A stretch of 64,000 bases of DNA from Autumnicola sp041679265 (GCF_041679265.1 NZ_JBGFSM010000014.1:65861-129860); one strand, 5' to 3'; numbered from the stretch's first letter, positions 8,807-17,664 are shown. Numbers and translations: made by a program. The notes: generated by a model from the letters alone, not told the origin.

Positions 8807-10000
8807 ATGAACATACATGAATATCAAGGAAAAGAGATACTAAACAGCTTTGGAGTTCGTATCCAGAGAGGCATTGTAGCCCATAATGCACAAGAGGCAG
8901 TAAATGCTGCAAAAGAATTAACCGAACAAACCGGAACCGGTTGGCATGTGATTAAAGCACAGGTACATGCCGGGGGCCGTGGTAAAGGTGGCGGGGTGAA
9001 ACTTGCCAAAAACCTGAAGGAGGTTGAAGAAATTGCAGGAAATATTATTGGGATGAACCTTGTTACTCCCCAAACCAGTGCTGAAGGTAAAAAAGTTCAC
9101 CAGGTATTGGTTGCAGAAGACGTATACTACCCCGGGGATAAAGAACCTGAAGAATATTATATGTCTGTTTTGCTTAACCGTTCCACAGGCAGGAATATGA
9201 TTATGTATTCTACTGAAGGTGGAATGGATATTGAAACAGTGGCCGAAGAAACCCCTCATCTTATCTTTACTGAAGAAATAGATCCTGCGGTTGGATTACT
9301 GCCTTTCCAGGCACGTCGCATTGCTTTTAATCTTGGATTAAGCGGAACCGGTTTTAAAGAGATGGTGAAGTTTGTATTATCTCTATACAAAGCTTTTGAA
9401 AAGTCTGATTCTTCACTTTTTGAAATCAATCCGGTTTTAAAAACCAGTGACGATAAAATTATGGCCGTGGATGCTAAGGTAACCTTAGATGACAATGCCC
9501 TTTTTCGTCATAAAGATTATGCTGAAATGAGAGACATTCGAGAAGAGAACCCAACTGAGGTTGAAGCCAAAAGAGTGGGCCTTAATTATGTAGATCTCGA
9601 TGGAAATGTTGGATGTATGGTAAATGGTGCCGGGCTTGCTATGGCAACAATGGATCTTATAAAACAGGCAGGGGGAGAACCTGCTAATTTCCTTGATGTT
9701 GGAGGTACTGCAGATGCCAAAAGAGTAGAGGAGGCCTTTCGCCTTATTCTTAAAGATGATAAAGTGGAAGCCATTCTTATTAATATCTTTGGAGGAATTG
9801 TGCGTTGCGACCGCGTAGCCCAGGGTATTGTTGATGCCTATAAAAATATGGGAGATGCCATTAATGTTCCAATTATTGTAAGATTGCAGGGAACAAATGC
9901 CGATGTAGCCAAGAAATTGATTGATGAAAGCGGACTTGGTGTGCACAGTGCGGTAGAATTCCAGGAAGCTGCAGATAAAGTGCAGGAAGTGCTGTCTTAA
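8807..10000 (+). CDS. sucC: Succinate--CoA ligase (ADP-forming) subunit beta
   Basis: 397 residues, the full family length. It begins MNIHEYQGKEIL and shows the ATP-grasp features: KAQVHAGGRGKGGGVKLAK (about 46-64), the Mg/ATP acidic motif FEINPV, VDAKVTLDDNALFRH and the C-terminal CoA-ligase part VNGAGLAMATMDLIK and INIFGGIVRCD. With SucD it converts succinyl-CoA to succinate in the TCA cycle. sucD is not adjacent here; the gene stands alone, followed directly by a terminator and preceded by its own promoter. Confidence 0.97.
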   Translation: MNIHEYQGKEILNSFGVRIQRGIVAHNAQEAVNAAKELTEQTGTGWHVIKAQVHAGGRGKGGGVKLAKNLKEVEEIAGNIIGMNLVTPQTSAEGKKVHQVLVAEDVYYPGDKEPEEYYMSVLLNRSTGRNMIMYSTEGGMDIETVAEETPHLIFTEEIDPAVGLLPFQARRIAFNLGLSGTGFKEMVKFVLSLYKAFEKSDSSLFEINPVLKTSDDKIMAVDAKVTLDDNALFRHKDYAEMRDIREENPTEVEAKRVGLNYVDLDGNVGCMVNGAGLAMATMDLIKQAGGEPANFLDVGGTADAKRVEEAFRLILKDDKVEAILINIFGGIVRCDRVAQGIVDAYKNMGDAINVPIIVRLQGTNADVAKKLIDESGLGVHSAVEFQEAADKVQEVLS

Positions 10001-10020
10001 AAAAAAAAAATTTTTTACTA

Positions 10021-10050
10021 TAAAAGCTGCCTTTTTTGGCGGCTTTTTTG
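10021..10050 (+). terminator. Rho-independent terminator after sucC
   Basis: A 7-bp stem (AGCTGCC, 10025-10031, with GGCGGCT, 10038-10044, one G-U pair) with a T6 loop and a following T-run (10044-10049), 25 bases after the sucC stop. Confidence 0.75.
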
Positions 10051-10175
10051 TTTATAAAAGAAACCATCATCAAATTTCCTGCTGAAGGCGGTTGTTAAAT
10101 TATTCTTAAAATTAAATTTTTATGTAACAAAAAGTATTTTGGGAAGGTCTTTTTAATGTAACCCTTAAATGAAGT

Positions 10176-10442
10176 ATGATGAAGAAACCTGCCTTTTTAA
10201 TGCTAATGTTGTTATTTAGCATCTACGGTGTGACTGCAAAGAACGTAGACCTTAAAAACGAGAAGAAAATGGTGAAATTAGAACTAGAGCATCTGCTAAA
10301 AGGGCATACCCGATATTTAGAACAAGCTGGTGAGATAGACACTGGAGATAAAGCAATAAGGCATAATCTTAAATTCCACATTAACTATAGAAAAACAAAA
10401 ACCCCGCTTGATCCATGCAAAAAGAATATTAGCTGCCATTAA
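10176..10442 (+). CDS. Small secreted protein, unknown
   Basis: 88 residues with an N-terminal hydrophobic signal sequence (MMKKPAFLMLMLLFSIYGVTAK) and a short basic mature part that ends with two Cys (PCKKNISCH), which could form a disulphide. I do not recognise a family. It has its own strong terminator downstream, which supports expression as a real gene. ATG codons at 10176 and 10179 are both possible starts. Confidence 0.55.
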   Translation: MMKKPAFLMLMLLFSIYGVTAKNVDLKNEKKMVKLELEHLLKGHTRYLEQAGEIDTGDKAIRHNLKFHINYRKTKTPLDPCKKNISCH

Positions 10443-10500
10443 TAAGAAGCTTAATACTTCATCGTCATTTTTTCAATCAGGAAACGCGAGATTAAAAATA

Positions 10501-10535
10501 AAAAGCTGGCCGCAATCAACGGCCAGCTTTTTTGT
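10501..10535. terminator. Bidirectional terminator between small secreted protein and MBL gene
   Basis: Perfect 12-bp inverted repeat (AAAAGCTGGCCG, 10501-10512, and its complement, 10520-10531) with a 7-base loop. It has a T-run on the plus strand and an A/T-rich run that reads as T's on the minus strand, so it can serve both convergent genes. Confidence 0.85.
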
Positions 10536-10559
10536 ACAGTAAAAAGATTTTTCCAGTTG

Positions 10560-11384
10560 TTATTGATCCTGTCCGCTTTTTGACATCTCCGGATACCAGT
10601 CCAGCAGAACTACTTCAATATCTTTATTCTTTTGGTTTACCAGCTGTTTAAATTTATCAACATCAGCAAGCCCATCCTGGCCACGGTAGTGGTAAGGATA
10701 AACTTTTTTAGGTGCGAAAGCCAAAACTCCATCCGCCGCCTGGTCTACAGGCATGGTGTAAGGTAAATTCATAGAAACCAAAGCTACATCTATATTTTCA
10801 AGCTTTCTCATTTCCGGAGTATCTTCAGTATCTCCGGAGATGTATAATCTTTTGCCGTTTTTCTCCAGTACGTAACCATTTCCCCTGCCTTTTACATGCA
10901 TGGCATCTTCAGATTCAGGTAAATTATACATGGGGATAGCAGTAATAGTGTATCCCATATGTTCTATGGTCTCGCCATTATTCATCACGATAAGCTGGTC
11001 GCTCATTTCAGAGGGTAATTGCTCTTTTACCGCCTTCGGGACAATAATTTGTACACTGTCCAGTTCAAGAGCCTGCAGCGTTTTGGCATCCATATGGTCA
11101 CTATGGATATCTGTAATAAGCACAAAATCCGGTGTCTCAGCTTCAGCGAAGGCTTCAGCACCACCTACCGGATCGGTATAAAATACATCGTCTCCCCAAT
11201 GGAATACTGCAGTGGCGTGGGAAATTGGCTCAATGTCTACAAAAGTGGTGTCCGGTTCCTGATCCATAGTAGCCGTTTCGGCCAGTTCATTAGGTTCCGT
11301 TTCCATTTCCTTTTCTTTATTGTTTTCATTTTTGCAGCCGGCTAAAACCGCTGCAAAGCTAAAAAGGGTAATAATTTTTTTCAT
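10560..11384 (-). CDS. MBL-fold metallo-hydrolase lipoprotein (UlaG-like)
   Basis: 274 residues. The N-terminus is a lipoprotein signal (MKKIITLFSFAAVLAGC, lipid Cys 17) with an acidic linker. The metallo-beta-lactamase fold follows: ITDIHSDHMD (90-99) as the metal motif, ISGDTEDTPE and YPYHYRGQ near the C-terminus. In the canonical HxHxDH motif the first His is Asp (D92), leaving H94, D96 and H97; similar TDIHxDH motifs occur in this subgroup. The substrate is unknown; the protein would sit on the membrane on the periplasmic side. Confidence 0.85.
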   Translation of the reverse strand: MKKIITLFSFAAVLAGCKNENNKEKEMETEPNELAETATMDQEPDTTFVDIEPISHATAVFHWGDDVFYTDPVGGAEAFAEAETPDFVLITDIHSDHMDAKTLQALELDSVQIIVPKAVKEQLPSEMSDQLIVMNNGETIEHMGYTITAIPMYNLPESEDAMHVKGRGNGYVLEKNGKRLYISGDTEDTPEMRKLENIDVALVSMNLPYTMPVDQAADGVLAFAPKKVYPYHYRGQDGLADVDKFKQLVNQKNKDIEVVLLDWYPEMSKSGQDQ

Positions 11385-11525
11385 TTAACTTAGTTTTATA
11401 GCTCCGGTATTTTGATATCCGGAAAGCTGTTTGGTTATACTTTTGTTGCTACAGATTTTATTTTAACGCAACAGGCTATAAAGTTACATAACCGGTAATT
11501 GAAGAGGATTTGCTTTAATAAAGAT

Positions 11526-11984
11526 TTAAGAAAGGTTCAACTTCATTTTTATATCCCCGCGGGCATAAGGATTATTTTTTTCAATAGGGATTTCCCTGAA
11601 ACCAAATTTTTTATAGATATAAACCGCATTTTCCAGTTTTCTGTTGGAGTATATTATTAAATGGTCCCAACCTTTTTTCTTTGCAAAAGCAATGCAGTGT
11701 TCCAGGAGTTTTTGCCCCGTTTTCTTTCCCTGGTAAAGTGGTGATACCGCCATTTTAGTAAGCTCAAAAACACCTTCTTTTATTTTCATTAAAGCCACCG
11801 TAGCAATTATGATATCCTGCTCTTTTACAAAGAAAATACTTCCTCCCGGATTTATGATGTACCTTTCCGGATTCCCAAGCACTTCTTCGTCATGAGGTTC
11901 CACCCAAAAATATTTATTAAGCCACTCTAAATTTAATTCTTTAAAAGCGTTTGCATATTCAGAAGAATAAGAAAGAATTTCCAT
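11526..11984 (-). CDS. GNAT family N-acetyltransferase
   Basis: 152 residues with the GNAT acetyl-CoA motif: TKMAVSPLYQGKKTGQKLLE (about 92-111; core Q/R-x-x-G-x-G/A as QGKKTG), followed by the helix CIAFAKKKG and the strand HLIIYSNRKLENAVYIYKKFGF typical of the C-terminal half. It acetylates an unknown amine, cytoplasmic. Separate from neighbours by more than 100 bases on each side. Confidence 0.88.
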   Translation of the reverse strand: MEILSYSSEYANAFKELNLEWLNKYFWVEPHDEEVLGNPERYIINPGGSIFFVKEQDIIIATVALMKIKEGVFELTKMAVSPLYQGKKTGQKLLEHCIAFAKKKGWDHLIIYSNRKLENAVYIYKKFGFREIPIEKNNPYARGDIKMKLNLS

Positions 11985-12100
11985 GGATTTTACACAGTTT
12001 TATTTCCCGGGCAAATCTATAAAATACTTCTGCTAAAATCCTTGTAATTTCGGCGGAAAGGGAATATTTCATAACTTAACTGGATAAAGAATTCCACCGC

Positions 12101-13711
12101 ATGAAAAAAAGCAATTTTCCTTCCTATTTTTTTGGTTTTTCCCTCATGTTTTTAGCGGCTTGTTCTTCAGTTAATACGGTAGAAAAGAATTCGGCCACCG
12201 TACTGCCCCCGGAGCAATTGTATGGCCAATTATTTTACGACGTTCAAAATAAAGAGATATTTTCAGATAGTAAAACTTTTGTAGATGCACAGCCTTTAAA
12301 GGATGCAAAGAAAATACGGCAGGAATATAAAAATTTACAGAATAAAACCCCGGCTTCTGTTTCGGCTTTTGTAAAACGGAATTTTGACATTCCCGGTAAT
12401 GGTGCAGTGGTTTATACCACAGATTCATCTTCTATAAATACCCATATCCGTAAGCTATGGGATGTGCTGAAGCGACCTGCAGACGAAAAGATTTCCGGCA
12501 CACGTATCGCTTTGCCTGATCCCTACATTGTACCTGGTGGTCGCTTTCGAGAAGTTTATTACTGGGACAGTTACTTTACAATGCTTGGCCTGCAGCAGGA
12601 TGGAGAAGTAGAGACGATAAGGAATATGATAGATAATTTTGCTTTTCTCCTTAACACCTATGGTTTTATTCCAAATGGAAACCGCACCTATTACCTTGGC
12701 AGGTCACAACCTCCTTTTTTTGCAATGATGATAGAGGTATTGGCTGAAGAAGAAGGAGAAGAGGTTTACACCGAGTATCTTGAGGAAATGTTGGAGGAAT
12801 ATGAATTCTGGATGGCCGGGGCCTCAGAAATTTCTGCAGACCATCCTGCTTCCGGCAGAGTGGTACGGCTGGAAGAAGGGGAATTACTTAACCGTTATTG
12901 GGATGATCAACCACAGCCACGACCCGAGAGTTATCGGGAAGATTTGGAGACGGCAAGGGAAGCTGTAGCAAAATTTCCTGAACTCACCAAAGAAGGAGTG
13001 TACAGGGACCTGCGTGCCGCGGCAGAATCTGGCTGGGATTTTTCCAGCCGCTGGATGGATAAGGATTCTACGGGAGTTTTTAACCTCTATACCATCCATA
13101 CCACAGCTATTCTTCCTGTAGATTTAAATTCGCTGCTTTATAATCTTGAAAAAACCATTTCCCATGCTTATAGCATTGAAGGGAACTCTTTAGAAGCAGA
13201 AAATTTTAGAAAAAAGGCGACACAGCGAAAAGCTTTAATATCAAAATACTTCTGGAATGAAGAAAATGAGTTTTTTATGGATTATAACTTCCGCAGAAAT
13301 AAAACTACAGAAGTACTTTCTTTAGCTGGCCTTTATCCATTGTTTTTTGAAATTGCTACTGCGGCACAGGCTGCTGAAGTTGCTGAGAAAGTAGAGGGAA
13401 TTTTCCTTAAACCCGGTGGTGTGGTTACTACTCCTTACCATACCGGCCAGCAGTGGGACGCGCCCAATGGCTGGGCACCTTTGCAGTGGATAAGCATTAA
13501 AGCGCTGCGAGATTATAATAAAACCAATCTGGCTGCCAGGATCAAAAAGAGGTGGCTGCAGTTAAATAGAGATGTTTATGGACGCACTTACAAACTACTG
13601 GAAAAATATAATGTGGAAGATGTAAGTAAAAAAAGTGGAGGTGGAGAATATCCCACTCAGGATGGTTTTGGGTGGACTAACGGCGTTTACCAGAAACTAT
13701 CTAACGAATAA
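12101..13711 (+). CDS. treA: Alpha,alpha-trehalase (GH37), lipoprotein
   Basis: 536 residues. A lipoprotein signal (lipobox LAAC, Cys 21) precedes the GH37 (alpha/alpha)6 barrel. Both PROSITE-type trehalase signatures are present: PGGRFREVYYWDSY (145-158) and QWDAPNGWAP (451-460). The catalytic acid Asp lies in ESGWDFSSRW (D313) and the base Glu in GGGEY (E516). It splits trehalose into two glucose outside the cytoplasm. The lipid anchor suggests an outer- or inner-membrane position. DUF1622 follows 52 bases downstream; no trehalose transporter is nearby. Confidence 0.95.
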   Translation: MKKSNFPSYFFGFSLMFLAACSSVNTVEKNSATVLPPEQLYGQLFYDVQNKEIFSDSKTFVDAQPLKDAKKIRQEYKNLQNKTPASVSAFVKRNFDIPGNGAVVYTTDSSSINTHIRKLWDVLKRPADEKISGTRIALPDPYIVPGGRFREVYYWDSYFTMLGLQQDGEVETIRNMIDNFAFLLNTYGFIPNGNRTYYLGRSQPPFFAMMIEVLAEEEGEEVYTEYLEEMLEEYEFWMAGASEISADHPASGRVVRLEEGELLNRYWDDQPQPRPESYREDLETAREAVAKFPELTKEGVYRDLRAAAESGWDFSSRWMDKDSTGVFNLYTIHTTAILPVDLNSLLYNLEKTISHAYSIEGNSLEAENFRKKATQRKALISKYFWNEENEFFMDYNFRRNKTTEVLSLAGLYPLFFEIATAAQAAEVAEKVEGIFLKPGGVVTTPYHTGQQWDAPNGWAPLQWISIKALRDYNKTNLAARIKKRWLQLNRDVYGRTYKLLEKYNVEDVSKKSGGGEYPTQDGFGWTNGVYQKLSNE

Positions 13712-13763
13712 TTTGGTTGTTCCTGCATTAAATTTTTAATTTCAGATTGCTCAAATTATTGCT

Positions 13764-14132
13764 ATGGAAAATATAGAAGTTTATATAGAATACACTGCGA
13801 AAATTATTGAAGCCGCGGGGATAATTTCTATTATTGTTGGCACGGTGCTGGCGCTGGGGAAATTTATTTTTTCAATGCAAAAAGGAGGGCAGCGATCCTA
13901 CAGGTTGCTTCGCCAGGAATTGGGAAAAGGAATCCTGCTTGGCCTGGAAATCCTGGTGGCGGGAGATATAATTGCCACGGTGGTCACCGAGCCCACGATG
14001 AACCGCGTGCTTGCCCTTGGAGTAATTGTCCTTATCAGGACCTTTTTAAGTTTGTCTATTGAGCTTGAAATAGAAGGGAAGTTTCCCTGGCAGCGTAAAG
14101 ACTCTGAAAAGCCTCTGGACAAGAATTCCTGA
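13764..14132 (+). CDS. DUF1622 membrane protein
   Basis: 122 residues with three hydrophobic segments (about 15-33, 52-72 and 79-97) and the family core YRLLRQELGKGILLGLEILVAGDIIATV. DUF1622 proteins are small inner-membrane proteins of unknown role. It follows trehalase closely on the same strand, but this is probably a weak operon link. Confidence 0.85.
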   Translation: MENIEVYIEYTAKIIEAAGIISIIVGTVLALGKFIFSMQKGGQRSYRLLRQELGKGILLGLEILVAGDIIATVVTEPTMNRVLALGVIVLIRTFLSLSIELEIEGKFPWQRKDSEKPLDKNS

Positions 14133-14353
14133 AATTGTTGTGTAGGTTTTATATTTCTTATCTAAATATCTTCTCAAACAGGTTTTAGTTTAGATCACCG
14201 GTATTGGTAATTGCTCTACTCACCCCTTAATTTAAGGTATTTCAGTTGCTTTGCTTCAACTATAACTACAGGATGTAAAGAAATACCATTAATTGGGTAT
14301 TGCTGCTGCTTTCTATAATTGGTAAGATTATACTTCATTTAAAATCCAATATT

Positions 14354-15079
14354 ATGAAAAGAGTATTTTACCTTTTACTATCGCTTTTGCTTTTAACAGG
14401 ATGTAGTGAAGATGAGCAAGCCACGCCTGAAGAAAATCAGCTTGCCAAAGTTTTTACGGAAACAGAGTCAACTAACGCTGTTATAACCTTAACCAGCATA
14501 GAGATTAAAGGCTCCGTAGAAAACAAAGGAGAAGCTCTCCTTGCCTATGGGGTAGTGTGGAGCAATAATCCACAGCCTACCATAAATGATCACCTGATTG
14601 ATGAAAGCCGGGCAACGCAGGCAGTATTGCTTAAAGAAAGTTCAACAGGTACAATGTTGTCCTTTACTACAATTATAGATGGCCTTATCCCGGGCGAAAA
14701 TTACTATTTCAGGATATTTGCAGAGACTGAAGGAGGAGTGGCTTATGGCGAGGAAATTAATTTGGTAACAGAAGATCTTGCCGGTACAAAATGGGATTTT
14801 TATTTTAATCATTTTCCTGATGAAGAGGCACGTAACTGGCATGGAGATGTGGAATTCTACGAGGATGGTACTGCATTCTATGATGAACCTGCAACTCCCG
14901 GAGTGTATGCAACAGAAGGTACCTGGACCCTGGATGGCGATTCCTTAACTTATTATTTACAAGGAGATCCAGAAGCGACTTCCTATATATTAACGGGTAA
15001 AATTGAAGGCAATACCATGAGCGGGACTTATACTTTTGGAGAAGAAGATTACAAAGAATGGACTGCGGTAAAATATTAG
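14354..15079 (+). CDS. Lipoprotein with fibronectin III-like domain, unknown
   Basis: From ATG 14354 the protein has 241 residues and begins with a clear lipoprotein signal (MKRVFYLLLSLLLLTGC, Cys 17); the frame extends upstream to 14300 but without that signal at its start. Residues about 35-130 (ITLTSIEIKGSV..., GLIPGENYYFRIFAETEGG) look like an Fn3-type beta-sandwich found in many flavobacterial lipoproteins. The C-terminal half, GTKWDFYF...GTWTLDGDSLTYY...GTYTFGEE, resembles a lipocalin-like fold. Function unknown. A structured inverted repeat lies upstream at 14236-14287. Confidence 0.8.
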   Translation: MKRVFYLLLSLLLLTGCSEDEQATPEENQLAKVFTETESTNAVITLTSIEIKGSVENKGEALLAYGVVWSNNPQPTINDHLIDESRATQAVLLKESSTGTMLSFTTIIDGLIPGENYYFRIFAETEGGVAYGEEINLVTEDLAGTKWDFYFNHFPDEEARNWHGDVEFYEDGTAFYDEPATPGVYATEGTWTLDGDSLTYYLQGDPEATSYILTGKIEGNTMSGTYTFGEEDYKEWTAVKY

Positions 15080-15100
15080 GTTGAGTAGCAATTTTACGAT

Positions 15101-15478
15101 TTACAGGGTGAATTCAGCCAGGAGTTTTTGAACTTCATAAATATTTACCTTTTTATTAAATTTTTTAGAGATGGAAGGAGTGGATTCTCCAGAGATCCAT
15201 ATTTTAAGTTCTGCGTCCAGGTCAAAACTACCTGCTGTTTCCACGCTAAACCTGCTGATGCTTTTGTAAAGCACTGAGAAATATTCGGTTTTCTTTCCGG
15301 TAATTCCCTGTACATCAATTATAATAAGCCTTTTATTGGTAAATATAAAAGTATCCCTAATGAGTTTAAAACCCGCTTCAACGGTTTCAGTAGGGATTAA
15401 TAGTTTTCCATATTCCTTCTGCAGCTCATTTTTATCTATTGCTCCGGCATTTCCCATAAGGGAAGAAAGTATGCTCAT
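15101..15478 (-). CDS. Bacterial PH domain protein
   Basis: 125 residues with the short bacterial pleckstrin-homology domain (PF08000 type): EAGFKLIRDTFIFTNKRLIIIDVQGITGKKTEYFSVLYKSI in its middle part, followed by a strand-rich C-terminus ending in VQKLLAEFTL. Function unknown; members often act as small binding modules. It converges with the upstream lipoprotein gene, 21 bases between stops, and no clear terminator is visible there. Confidence 0.85.
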   Translation of the reverse strand: MSILSSLMGNAGAIDKNELQKEYGKLLIPTETVEAGFKLIRDTFIFTNKRLIIIDVQGITGKKTEYFSVLYKSISRFSVETAGSFDLDAELKIWISGESTPSISKKFNKKVNIYEVQKLLAEFTL

Positions 15479-15649
15479 AATTTAAAATTAAATTTGTTTC
15501 AGATTAAATGTAAGAAAAAGCACAGGAAACATTTCTAATGCTTTGGTGTTTTTTAAAACCAGGCTTTTCTACACCTGCAAACCAGGCAGTTTTTAGGATA
15601 TTCTTTTTACCTTAGAAAAAAATTAGAAATCAAGATTTAAATTTATTTA

Positions 15650-16801
15650 ATGGCTGAAAAATATAAAGGTATAAACACCATTTGTACGCATACAGGGGAG
15701 CTTGAAGACCAACAGTTTAAAGGAGCGATATCCCCGCTATATATGTCTACCTCCTATGCTTTTGAAGAGGTTGAGGTAAAACGCTACCCTCGTTATTTCA
15801 ATACCCCAAACCAGGTGGCGCTGGCCCAAAAAATGGCCGCCCTGGAACATGGAGAAGCCGCGCTTATTTTTGGCAGCGGGATGGCCGCTGTAAGTACGGC
15901 ACTCCTGGCATTTTTGCATAAAGGTGACCATGTGGTATTTCAAAATACCTTGTACGGCGGCACCAGCAACCTAGTGGTGGAAGAATTTGATAAATTTGGG
16001 ATAGAGTACACTTTTACTCAGGATTACGCGCCCGCATCTTTTGAAAAGGAAGTAAAGGAAAATACGAAGGTGATTTACATTGAGACTCCTTCCAATCCAT
16101 TGCTCACGGTAACCGATATTAAGGCTGTTGCTGAAATTGCCAAAAAACACGGACTGGTGAGCATGATAGACAATACCTTTGCCTCGCCCGTGAATCAAAA
16201 TCCTATTGATTTGGGAATAGATGTGGTCCTGCATTCGGCAACCAAATATATGGGCGGGCACAGTGATATTCTTGCCGGTACAGCTATAGCTTCTGAAGCG
16301 CATATCGATAAGATCTTTCAGCTTGCCAAAAATTTTGGCGGGAGTTTGAGTGACTATACTGTATGGCTCTTGGAACGAAGCCTTAAAACTATGGGATTAC
16401 GGGTAAAAGCGCAAAATGAGAACGCGATGATTTTAGCTGAATTTCTGCATCAGCATCAGGATATCGCCAGTGTGTATTATCCTGGCCTGGAATCACATCC
16501 AGACCACAAAGTGGCCGCCTCCCAGATGAAAGGCTTTGGCGGAATGCTTTCTTTTGAATTAAAAGAAGGACTGGATGCCGAGTTATTTCAGAAGAAATTG
16601 AAATTAATTAAGTCTTCTATGAGCCTGGCGGGAGTGGAATCCACCATTCTGTCCCCCTCAAAAACTTCTCACGGGCTGCTTACTCCTGAAGAAAGGGAAA
16701 AACAGGGAATTCGTGACGGCTTGTTGCGTTTTTCAGTAGGCATAGAAGAAAAGGAAGATCTTATAGATGATATAGAACAGGCACTGGGCCAGATAAAATA
16801 A
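15650..16801 (+). CDS. Trans-sulfuration PLP enzyme (cystathionine gamma-synthase/lyase or O-acylhomoserine sulfhydrylase family)
   Basis: 383 residues of the Cys/Met metabolism PLP family. Features: YPRYFNTPNQVALAQKMAALE (46-66), GSGMAAVSTAL (75-85), the PLP Asp in SMIDNTFASP (171-180) and the Schiff-base lysine in SATKYMGGH (K199). The exact reaction (cystathionine synthesis, lysis or direct sulfhydrylation) cannot be separated by motif. bshB1 follows after 10 bases, so a link of sulfur amino acids to bacillithiol (which contains cysteine) is plausible. A 9-base direct repeat AAACCAGGC (15556 and 15579) lies upstream. Confidence 0.9.
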   Translation: MAEKYKGINTICTHTGELEDQQFKGAISPLYMSTSYAFEEVEVKRYPRYFNTPNQVALAQKMAALEHGEAALIFGSGMAAVSTALLAFLHKGDHVVFQNTLYGGTSNLVVEEFDKFGIEYTFTQDYAPASFEKEVKENTKVIYIETPSNPLLTVTDIKAVAEIAKKHGLVSMIDNTFASPVNQNPIDLGIDVVLHSATKYMGGHSDILAGTAIASEAHIDKIFQLAKNFGGSLSDYTVWLLERSLKTMGLRVKAQNENAMILAEFLHQHQDIASVYYPGLESHPDHKVAASQMKGFGGMLSFELKEGLDAELFQKKLKLIKSSMSLAGVESTILSPSKTSHGLLTPEEREKQGIRDGLLRFSVGIEEKEDLIDDIEQALGQIK

Positions 16802-16811
16802 TTAAAAGAGA

Positions 16812-17528
16812 ATGAAATTAGATATTTTGGCGGTAGGATCCCATCCGGATGATGTGGAACTAAGTTGCGCAGGAACCATTGCAAAAGAAGTGGACAGGGG
16901 AAAAAAAGTGGGGATTCTTGACCTTACCCGAGGAGAACTGGGTACCCGGGGCACTGCGGAAACCCGTGATGTGGAAGCTGCAGAAGCCGCAAAGATCCTT
17001 GGCGTAAAAATGAGGCATAACCTTGAATTTAGCGATGGATTTTTTATTAATAATACGTCCCACCAACTTGAGATTATTAAGATCTTAAGAAGGTACAGGC
17101 CAGAAATTGTGTTGTGCAATGCAGTTGATGACCGGCATATAGATCATGGAAAAGGCGCCAAACTGGTAAGTGATGCCTGTTTTTTAAGCGGATTGCGAAA
17201 AATTGAAACCATACATGACCGGAAGAAACAGGAAGCCTGGAGACCAAAACATGTTTTTCACTATATCCAATGGAAAAACCTGGAACCGGATTTTGTGGTA
17301 GATATCAGTGGTTTTATCGATAAGAAAATGGAAGCTGTAAAAGCTTATAAGACACAGTTTTTTGATGCGGAAAGCAAGGAACCGCAAACTCCTATTTCCA
17401 GTAGTAATTTTCTGCAAAGCATTAATTACCGCGCCCGGGATTTAGGTAGAATTATTAATACAGATTATGGCGAGGGATTTACTGCAGAGCGGTACGTGGC
17501 CGTAGATTCTGTTTTTGACCTTATTTAA
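16812..17528 (+). CDS. bshB1: Bacillithiol biosynthesis deacetylase BshB1
   Basis: 238 residues of the LmbE/PIG-L zinc deacetylase fold. It begins MKLDILAVGSHPDDVEL with the zinc-binding HPDD (11-14), then DLTRGELGTRGTAETR (36-51), and the later metal His in VDDRHIDHGKG. BshB1 removes the acetyl group from N-acetylglucosaminyl-malate in bacillithiol synthesis. It sits 10 bases after the PLP enzyme. Other bsh genes (bshA, bshC) are not in the window. Confidence 0.93.
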   Translation: MKLDILAVGSHPDDVELSCAGTIAKEVDRGKKVGILDLTRGELGTRGTAETRDVEAAEAAKILGVKMRHNLEFSDGFFINNTSHQLEIIKILRRYRPEIVLCNAVDDRHIDHGKGAKLVSDACFLSGLRKIETIHDRKKQEAWRPKHVFHYIQWKNLEPDFVVDISGFIDKKMEAVKAYKTQFFDAESKEPQTPISSSNFLQSINYRARDLGRIINTDYGEGFTAERYVAVDSVFDLI

Positions 17529-17537
17529 ATATTTTTC

Positions 17538-17568
17538 TTTGCAGAAATGTATAATTAACTTACATTTG
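17538..17568 (+). promoter_or_regulatory. Consensus Bacteroidota promoter of tRNA-His
   Basis: TTTG (17538-17541), exactly 19 bases, then TACATTTG (17561-17568). This fits the phylum consensus TTTG-N19-TAnnTTTG perfectly, 16 bases upstream of the tRNA. Confidence 0.85.
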
Positions 17569-17583
17569 CAACCGCAATAAAAT

Positions 17584-17658
17584 GGTGGTTGTAGCTCAGC
17601 TGGTTAGAGCGCCTGATTGTGGTTCAGGAGGTCGCCGGTTCGAACCCGGTCTTCCACC
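17584..17658 (+). tRNA. tRNA-His (anticodon GTG)
   Basis: Cloverleaf with D-arm TAGCTCAG, anticodon stem CCTGA/TCAGG and loop TTGTGGT, variable loop AGGTC and T-arm GCCGG-TTCGAAC-CCGGT. The extra G at -1 (17584) opposite C73 is the hallmark of tRNA-His. The 3' CCA is not encoded. In the acceptor stem (GTGGTTG with CTTCCAC) pairs 5-68 and 6-67 would both be U-U. Confidence 0.95.
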
Positions 17659-17664
17659 CTTTAT

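Noticed and set aside
9485..9946. 153-codon minus-strand frame inside sucC
   Set aside because: Antisense to a clear sucC; no family features and typical of shadow frames.
12101..14132. Trehalose utilisation cluster
   Set aside because: No transporter, kinase or regulator accompanies the trehalase; DUF1622 is unrelated.
15479..15649. SAM riboswitch before the trans-sulfuration gene
   Set aside because: No SAM-I or SAM-II pattern could be recognised; only a 9-base direct repeat is present.
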